DNA from: Colletes latitarsis
Taxonomy: Eukaryota; Arthropoda; Insecta; Hymenoptera; Colletidae
Reading direction: 5' to 3'
NCBI RefSeq assembly: GCF_051014445.1
Contig: NC_135134.1
Coordinates: 3,873,672 to 3,937,671 of the forward strand
DNA: 64,000 nucleotides
In this document: positions 62,899-64,000 of the stretch, in pieces
How positions within the stretch are numbered: position 1 is the stretch's first letter
How the letters are laid out: the number at the start of each line of letters is the position of its first letter
Position numbers and translations under genes: made by a program
The notes under the pieces: generated by a model
What the model was told of the DNA's origin: nothing
Database searches by the model: none
Seen by the model: only the letters and a program-made list of their open reading frames with translations

Positions 62899-64000
62899 GA
62901 ATCTGTTCAACAAGTATGTGAAAAACGCGAAACTATGAGCCTGATGAGGGCAAATCCCAGGCCTAACCTAGACATAACATGCGTAATCCTCTAAAAAATA
63001 GATCGAAACCAGGTTTAATGAACAGTTTCAGTGTGGTACCACATTACTTCGTGATCCAAACCAGAAAAAACCCAGAATCTGGCCATCAACTATGAGAAAT
63101 ATTCGAAAGTACGAGCCTGATGAGAGCAAATCCCAGAACTATCCCAGACATAACTTGCGTTATCCTCTAAAATATTGATCGAAACCAGGTTTAATCGACT
63201 GCTTCAGTGTGGTACCACATTGCTACGTGATCCAATCCAGAAAAAGCCCAGGATCAAGCCATGAAGTATGAGAAATAGGCGAAAGTACGAGCCTGATGAG
63301 AGCAAATCCCATACCTAACCTAGACCTAACATGAGTTATTCTCTAAAATATTCATCGAAACCAGGTTTAATGGACTTTCTCAGTGTGGTACCACATTACT
63401 ACGTGATCCAAACCAGAAAAAACCCAAAATCTGTTCAACAAGTATGTGAAAAACGCGAAACTATGAGCCTGATGGGGGAAAATCCCAGGCCTAACCTAGA
63501 CCTAACATGCGTTACCCTCAAAATTATTGATCGAAACCAGGTTTACTCGACTGTTTCAGTGTGGTAGCACATTACTACGTGATCCAATCCAGAATAAAAC
63601 CCAGGATCTGTTCAACTAGTATGTGAAGAATGCGAAAGTATGAGCCTGACGAGGGCAAATCCCAGACCTATCCCAGACATAACTTGCGATATCCTCTAAA
63701 ATATTTTTCAAGACCAGGTTTAATGGACAGTTTCAGTGTGGTACCACATTGCTACGTGATCCAAACCTGAAAAAACCAAGGATCCGTTCAACAAATATGT
63801 GAAGAATGCGAAAGTATGTGTCTGATGAGGGAAAATCCCAGGCCTAACGTAGAAATAACATGCGTTATCTTCTAAAATATTGATCGAAACAAGGTTTAAT
63901 GGACAGTTTCAGTGTGGTACCACATTACTACGTGATCCAAACCAGAAAAAGCCCAGGATCTGGCCATCAAGTATGAGAAATATGCGAAAGTACGCGCCTG

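Larger units (their letters stand above)
51313..64000 (-). repeat. 176-bp satellite array, right arm, distal part (G-rich strand on -)
   Basis: The satellite resumes at the monomer position where the left flank stopped and continues to the window end, about 72 units. It differs in subfamily from the proximal part: the AGACCAGTGAAAGCC variant is not seen, and variants such as GGATATGTTCAACAAGTATG with GTGGAGAATGCG are common. No gene or other element is seen. Confidence 0.96.

Overview
This window is eukaryotic heterochromatin, not a gene region. About 57 of the 64 kb is a tandem satellite with a period of about 176 bp. The only other content is one LTR retrotransposon (44247-51312) inserted in the array. 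The retrotransposon has a BEL/Pao-type Gag and a primer-binding site matching the 3' end of tRNA-Tyr. Each satellite monomer contains two tandem 11-mers related to the insect telomere motif TTAGG. Together these suggest an arthropod, most likely an insect and possibly a hymenopteran; the species cannot be read from the sequence. I found no host gene, tRNA, rRNA or CRISPR array.

Layout. From 1 to about 30184 the satellite runs with its G-rich (TTAGG-like) strand on +. At 30185-30193 the array switches orientation through a short unmatched stretch. From about 30194 to 64000 the G-rich strand is on -, interrupted by the retrotransposon, after which the satellite resumes in the same phase and orientation. 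The G-rich strands of the two arms therefore point towards each other at the junction. Both arms carry nested segmental duplications in whole-monomer units (2-, 6-, 10-, 11-, 13- and 14-mers, plus longer-range copies), the expected product of repeated unequal exchange. The two arms use partly different monomer subfamilies, so the junction is not a simple fold-back copy.

The retrotransposon lies on the - strand. Its 5' LTR is 49448-51312 and its 3' LTR 44247-46111. They are 1865 bp each, colinear at a constant 5201-bp offset, with no difference seen wherever I compared them, which implies a very recent insertion. Between them are a tRNA-Tyr PBS, an intact 456-codon gag (DUF1759-like region plus three zinc knuckles), a hairpin-rich spacer, an intact 212-codon ORF of unknown function with an arginine/lysine tract, and a polypurine tract. 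Protease, reverse transcriptase, RNase H and integrase are absent. It therefore looks like a gag-bearing, pol-less element that must have been mobilised in trans by an autonomous relative.

The many ORFs of about 63 codons in the satellite are a by-product of monomer length and shared ancestry and are not annotated as genes. Boundaries of the higher-order duplications were read by eye and are good to a few tens of bases.
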